From NCBI GenBank assembly GCA_015183035.1, contig JACZZP010000004.1, positions 248,001-312,000 on the forward strand: a stretch of DNA of 64,000 nucleotides, read 5' to 3'. Both the position numbers and the translations under genes were made by a program. Shown here piece after piece: positions 59,242 to 64,000 of this stretch; within the stretch, counting starts at the first letter, position 1; each line of letters opens with the position of its first letter. The notes beneath the pieces were generated by a model. It was not told the DNA's origin. It searched no databases and was given only the letters and a program-made list of their open reading frames with translations. The stretch is from Meloidogyne chitwoodi (Eukaryota > Nematoda > Chromadorea > Rhabditida > Meloidogynidae).

Positions 59242-60926
59242 GACTCAAGTGTCTCTGACTCAAGTGTCTCTGACTCAAGTGTCTCTGACTCAAGTGTCTC
59301 TGACTCAAGTGTCTCTGACTCAAGTGTCTCTGACTCAAGTGTCTCTGACTCAAGTGTCTCTGACTCAAGTGTCTCTGACTCAAGTGTCTCTGACTCAAGT
59401 GTCTCTGACTCAAGTGTCTCTGACTCAAGTGTCTCTGACTCAAGTGTCTCTGACTCAAGTGTCTCTGACTCAAGTGTCTCTGACTCAAGTGTCTCTGACT
59501 CAAGTGTCTCTGACTCAAGTGTCTCTGACTCAAGTGTCTCTGACTCAAGTGTCTCTGACTCAAGTGTCTCTGACTCAAGTGTCTCTGACTCAAGTGTCTC
59601 TGACTCAAGTGTCTCTGACTCAAGTGTCTCTGACTCAAGTGTCTCTGACTCAAGTGTCTCTGACTCAAGTGTCTCTGACTCAAGTGTCTCTGACTCAAGT
59701 GTCTCTGACTCAAGTGTCTCTGACTCAAGTGTCTCTGACTCAAGTGTCTCTGACTCAAGTGTCTCTGACTCAAGTGTCTCTGACTCAAGTGTCTCTGACT
59801 CAAGTGTCTCTGACTCAAGTGTCTCTGACTCAAGTGTCTCTGACTCAAGTGTCTCTGACTCAAGTGTCTCTGACTCAAGTGTCTCTGACTCAAGTGTCTC
59901 TGACTCAAGTGTCTCTGACTCAAGTGTCTCTGACTCAAGTGTCTCTGACTCAAGTGTCTCTGACTCAAGTGTCTCTGACTCAAGTGTCTCTGACTCAAGT
60001 GTCTCTGACTCAAGTGTCTCTGACTCAAGTGTCTCTGACTCAAGTGTCTCTGACTCAAGTGTCTCTGACTCAAGTGTCTCTGACTCAAGTGTCTCTGACT
60101 CAAGTGTCTCTGACTCAAGTGTCTCTGACTCAAGTGTCTCTGACTCAAGTGTCTCTGACTCAAGTGTCTCTGACTCAAGTGTCTCTGACTCAAGTGTCTC
60201 TGACTCAAGTGTCTCTGACTCAAGTGTCTCTGACTCAAGTGTCTCTGACTCAAGTGTCTCTGACTCAAGTGTCTCTGACTCAAGTGTCTCTGACTCAAGT
60301 GTCTCTGACTCAAGTGTCTCTGACTCAAGTGTCTCTGACTCAAGTGTCTCTGACTCAAGTGTCTCTGACTCAAGTGTCTCTGACTCAAGTGTCTCTGACT
60401 CAAGTGTCTCTGACTCAAGTGTCTCTGACTCAAGTGTCTCTGACTCAAGTGTCTCTGACTCAAGTGTCTCTGACTCAAGTGTCTCTGACTCAAGTGTCTC
60501 TGACTCAAGTGTCTCTGACTCAAGTGTCTCTGACTCAAGTGTCTCTGACTCAAGTGTCTCTGACTCAAGTGTCTCTGACTCAAGTGTCTCTGACTCAAGT
60601 GTCTCTGACTCAAGTGTCTCTGACTCAAGTGTCTCTGACTCAAGTGTCTCTGACTCAAGTGTCTCTGACTCAAGTGTCTCTGACTCAAGTGTCTCTGACT
60701 CAAGTGTCTCTGACTCAAGTGTCTCTGACTCAAGTGTCTCTGACTCAAGTGTCTCTGAACTCAAGTGTCTCTGACTCAAGTGTCTCTGACTCAAGTGTCT
60801 CTGACTCAAGTGTCTCTGACTCAAGTGTCTCTGACTCAAGTGTCTCTGACTCAAGTGTCTCTGACTCAAGTGTCTCTGACTCAAGTGTCTCTGACTCAAG
60901 TGTCTCTGACTCAAGTGTCTCTGACT
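59242..60926. repeat. 15-bp minisatellite, about 112 copies
   Basis: Unit TCTCTGACTCAAGTG is repeated almost without variation for 1685 bp. One extra A near 60758 (CTGAACTCAAG) shifts the phase by one base. Because 15 is divisible by three and the unit lacks stops in several frames, long open frames arise on both strands (SLTQV, SETLE, SQRHL repeats). Each unit contains TGACTCA, the palindromic bZIP (AP-1/GCN4) site. Confidence 0.98.
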
Positions 60927-60929
60927 AAG

Positions 60930-61157
60930 ACTCCTCAGCACGACTCCTCCTTTTTCGTCTGGCATCACTCGAGCATCAGGGTTCGTCGGCGTCATTGGAG
61001 CAGCATGGTTCTTCGGCGTCACTGGAGCAGCAAGGTTCGTCGGCGTCCATATTTTAAGCAAAAAGTCAGGAGGCAGCGTTGTTTTTGTTGTAGTGTTGTT
61101 ATGTAGTAGCGTTAAAGACTGATCAAAATACAGAGTTTTTATAGTATCCAAGTTCAA
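60930..61157 (-). other. Possible 5' part of a repeat-containing gene
   Basis: On the - strand ATG at 61157 opens MNLDTIKTLYFDQSLTLLHN, then KIWTPTNLAAPVTP with a threefold PVTPKN/PMTPTN/PDARVMP motif, and runs on into the minisatellite. A TATAAAAAC box overlaps the start region near 61138. The 1-bp slip at 60758 changes the repeat peptide from SQRHL to SETLE. Coding status is doubtful. Confidence 0.25.
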
Positions 61158-61360
61158 ATTTCTTTTTCAAGTTTTAAATTCAAGTTTATTTTCAAGTTTT
61201 AAGTTCAAGTTTGTTTTTAAGTTTTAAACTTAAGTCTTAATCAAGTTTATTTTCAAGTTGCAAACCTTACTATAAAAACCCCCCATTTTCACTTCCCCCA
61301 ATCACTTGTCTATAAAAACCGGACAAACAGACAGACAAACATTCTCAATTATATAAATAG
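61130..61360. repeat. Dispersed repeat next to the minisatellite
   Basis: Contains many TTCAAGTTTT words, TACTATAAAAACCCCCC and CTATAAAAACCGGACAAAC. The inverse of this sequence is found at 52380-52560. It may be the end of a transposon that carries the minisatellite. Confidence 0.5.
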
Positions 61361-61791
61361 ATAAAGAATGGATTTAACGGCCATTTAATTAACCTTATTT
61401 TTCGCTTCACGTATTGTTTATGATTTAAATAAAAAAATATAAATATTTTTTTATAAAAAGAGAAAATTTTGAAAATAAATTTAAAAATGGTAGAGATGCC
61501 TTGTTTTACCTAACTTAAAATGCCTTGTAAATTAACGCCCGCAATGGAGGGTATTTATTAAAAGTTGCGTCAATTAATTTGGCAATTTGACAATTTTTTA
61601 AATTTATTGGCTAATTTTTATCTCTAATTTAATACTCTTTACATATAAGTCACAACTTACATCAGCTAATTCGACCGCATCCATTCAATTTAAAAAAAAA
61701 ATTGTCAATAAATGTGATTGAAATTGATTTCCCTCTCTTCTTATTTTATGCCCTTTTAGGGAAGGCAAAAAGATGTATGAATGCTTGATAG

Positions 61792-62433
61792 GGTAAATGT
61801 GTAGTTGGCTATCTACCTGTACGCAAAAGGCGTTTGCAGTTTGCAAGCGCTCTTTGCATTTTTGGCGTTAGGAAAATTGCACACTTATTTTTCCTTTTCA
61901 ATTATGGTATGCCCTTTGGCACATAGAGGGAAAAAAGAAAAGAAAATTATTAAATTACCGCCAATAATAACTATTGAGCCACTTTATGTTCATATCGCTA
62001 CCACAGTTGAGACAGATCATTTTAGTCTTCTATAGTCGGAAACCTTGTAGATATTCAATAATTAAAATTTGGGATTTTTCCTTGATTCAATATCGATTTG
62101 ATCGTCGAAAAATGGAATCCAGAATTTTCTTCCGAGGATTTATTAGTTGAGTAAGTAAAGGACATATTTGAAGTTTAATGAAAATGTTTAAAAAATCCTA
62201 CTGTCATATTTAACTTATAAAACGAAGCCATGTCCCAAATTTATAATCTGATCATTTATAAAATAAAAATATTTTCACTTAATAATTTTCTTTTCTTTTT
62301 TCCCTCTATGTGCCAAAGGGCATACCATAATTGAAAAGGAAAAATAAGCGTGCAATTTTCCTAACGCCAAAAATGCAAAGAGCGCTTGCAAACACCTTTT
62401 GCGTACAGGTAGATAGCCAACTACACATTTACC
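61792..62433. mobile_element. Fold-back element with 9-bp target duplication
   Basis: 642 bp with long arms starting GGTAAATGTGTAGTTGGC and containing TTTGCATTTTTGGCGTTAGG. Perfect 9-bp duplication GCTTGATAG (61783-61791, 62434-62442). Related to 37031-37606. The 76-codon open frame in its left arm is not a gene. Confidence 0.92.
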
Positions 62434-62639
62434 GCTTGATAGAGTAAATGATTTGATTAAGAATATTACCCCTTTAACGTTAATTTGTATATTAATGTAT
62501 GGTCAATTAGCGGTTTTTCGCAACGAGGCACATGAAAGTTACTTTAAGTGCCGTCGTTTAGACGCGGATATTCTCTGACGTTTAATCGTTCTACAACGTT
62601 TAATTTTAAAGTTCAAAATATAAAATAACGATAAAAAAT

Positions 62640-63470
62640 CTATTTTTTAAATAATATTAAATATTTTAATTAATTTAAATGTTTTTATATTTTGTTAAAT
62701 TATTGGCTTCTAACTAATGGTGCATTGAAGATTATTTTTGGAAGCTTAGTTTTTCTAAGCTATATTGAAAAAAGGAATCATGAAATTCTATCAAAAACAG
62801 ATGAATTAAGAATATAAAAACAGACTTGAGCTAGAGAATAATAGCTTAGAAAAATATTTAAAACACTTCTTTGACAGAAATTGCATTAAATTTCGTCTCA
62901 TCGGCAAAAAAACTACATTTCGTTACCCGAGGCTACAATTTTTTGCCGTTGGGATGTGAAAAGCGCTCCAAATAAGCACTAAACATTTTTCATATCAAAC
63001 TAACTTTTCAAACAAACATCAGAATGAGTTTATTTATTTATTAAACTTTGTTTTTTAATTTAATTAAAAGGACATTTAATTAAATTCACATGCATCCTTT
63101 AAATTCACGTGTAATCAATGCATCGCTTTCTTTTATTTTTCTCTTCACCAATACTCTCTTATTTTTATTTCTTCAATTTTTATTTTTTTCATTTAACCTG
63201 TCTGACTTTTTTTCTATATATACATATTTAAATTAAAAGGCATTGCCGTCTCCTTTTTTTTCATTAAAAGCTTTGCCTAATACTTTGATTTTATTGCTAC
63301 ATTAATTTTTAAAAAAATCTAGTCTGTGTTTTTATATCTTTCCCTTTAATTTTATTCGTCTGATTAGTGTAATTTATTAAATTTAATAATTTATTTTTCT
63401 TTTAATTAATCTAATATTGTCTTAGAAATTGTTTAATTTATTTATTTTTGCTCGGATTTTTTGTTATTTT
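62640..63470. other. Region upstream of the right-edge gene
   Basis: A hairpin of the common family lies at about 62734-62765 (TATTTTTGGAAGCTTAG, loop, CTAAGCTATA). A fragment of the 4182-4330 repeat lies at 62880-62965. 63110-63470 is T/C-rich and AT-rich and probably contains the promoter of the next gene. No other gene is seen. Confidence 0.5.
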
Positions 63471-63476
63471 ATTAAA

Positions 63477-63957
63477 ATGAATTTTTTTTTGTTTTTATTA
63501 ATACTTCAAGTTGTTATTATTAATTTTATTATTGTTCATGGTGGGAACAAAAGGGTAATTTAATTATTTTCATTAACTGCTACAGTATCCATTTTAAAAT
63601 TAAGCTTATGCTCAAAAGCAAATTTTTATTAGTAATTTAACTCCACTAACGTTGTAAAACATTAAAATAAGGTTTTGATTAATTGTTTCAAAGTAATAGA
63701 GTCTTAATACTAGATAATATTTGTTTTTACTTATTTTCTAATTCAATTTTTAGAAACGTAATAGTGATGAAAGTGTTGGTTCGTCAAAATCAATTGGAGA
63801 GAAAAATGATGAACAACAAATTGGCTCAATAGATACCTTAATTAAGAATTTAAAGATAACTGAACAAAAACCTCGAGTACAAAGAAAAAATAAAAAATTT
63901 TCTTCGCAACAATTTCCCGAGAAAAATGCTTCAAATTCTGATAGAAAGGCTAATTAT
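63477..63957 (+). CDS. Secreted protein, first two exons (cut by window edge)
   Basis: Exon 1 (63477-63554) starts MNFFLFLLILQVVIINFIIV, a signal peptide, then HGGNKR and donor GTAATT. Exon 2 (63754-63957) follows a TTTTTAG acceptor in phase and reads KRNSDESVGSSKSIGEKND, then DTLIKNLKITEQKPR. It ends SNSDRKANY at donor GTAAAT. The visible mature part is hydrophilic, basic and Ser/Lys-rich, likely disordered. The rest of the gene lies beyond the window. Not recognised. Confidence 0.6.
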
Positions 63958-64000
63958 GTAAATATATTTAAAATTAAATTTAATTATAAAATTTAAAAAA

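Noticed and set aside
59087..61157. Proteins of 550-650 residues made of SQRHL, SETLE or SLTQV repeats
   Set aside because: They follow from a 15-bp satellite without stops; opposite strands and frames are equally open, so length is no evidence of coding.

Overview
This window looks like nuclear DNA from a nematode, probably a clade IV (Tylenchina) root-knot-type species. The DNA is very AT-rich and introns are often 35-60 bp. It carries nematode spliced-leader (SL) RNA genes, an innexin, two serpentine receptors and a SWI/SNF subunit close to C. elegans SWSN-1. The species is inferred; the eukaryotic nematode assignment is firm. Most real genes are split into short exons and had to be rebuilt by following splice sites and phase.

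Layout. 75-4113 (-): SWI/SNF core subunit (SMARCC/SWSN-1). 4412-4499 and 5300-5387 (+): two SL RNA genes. 6634-8523 (-): a six-exon secreted protein with two saposin-like domains, lying between two copies of a ~610 bp direct duplication. 11609-22278 (-), with further 5' exons to about 33446: an innexin with three alternative N-termini. Its introns hold four solo LTRs and many small transposons. 39493-39636 (-): a 47-residue cysteine-rich secreted peptide. 41932-43598 (+) and 43795-46822 (-): two convergent serpentine chemoreceptors. 48304-53074 and 54977-58320 (-): tandem secreted histidine-phosphatase-fold paralogs. 58438-58943: a Merlin-type element with a transposase fragment. 59242-60926: a 15-bp minisatellite of about 112 copies. 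63477 onward (+): first two exons of a secreted protein cut by the window edge.

The most unusual signal is a family of roughly 45-60 short hairpins on both strands. Each has the near-invariant string TATTTTTG(T/G)AAG, a perfect or near-perfect stem, then CTAA(A/T)TTT. Stem sequences differ between copies but stay self-complementary, so the fold rather than the sequence is kept. About 31-35 nt of copy-specific sequence precedes each hairpin, and an AT-rich block shared by many copies precedes that. They are densest in the long 5' introns of the innexin gene (22.4-31.7 kb). They could be a family of small structured RNA genes or an unusual repeat; no family I know matches.

Mobile elements include solo LTRs with 5-bp target duplications, Merlin-like elements (8-bp), a hAT-like MITE (8-bp) and fold-back elements with 9-bp duplications. 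Most sit in introns or between genes, so they explain much of the spread of the exons.
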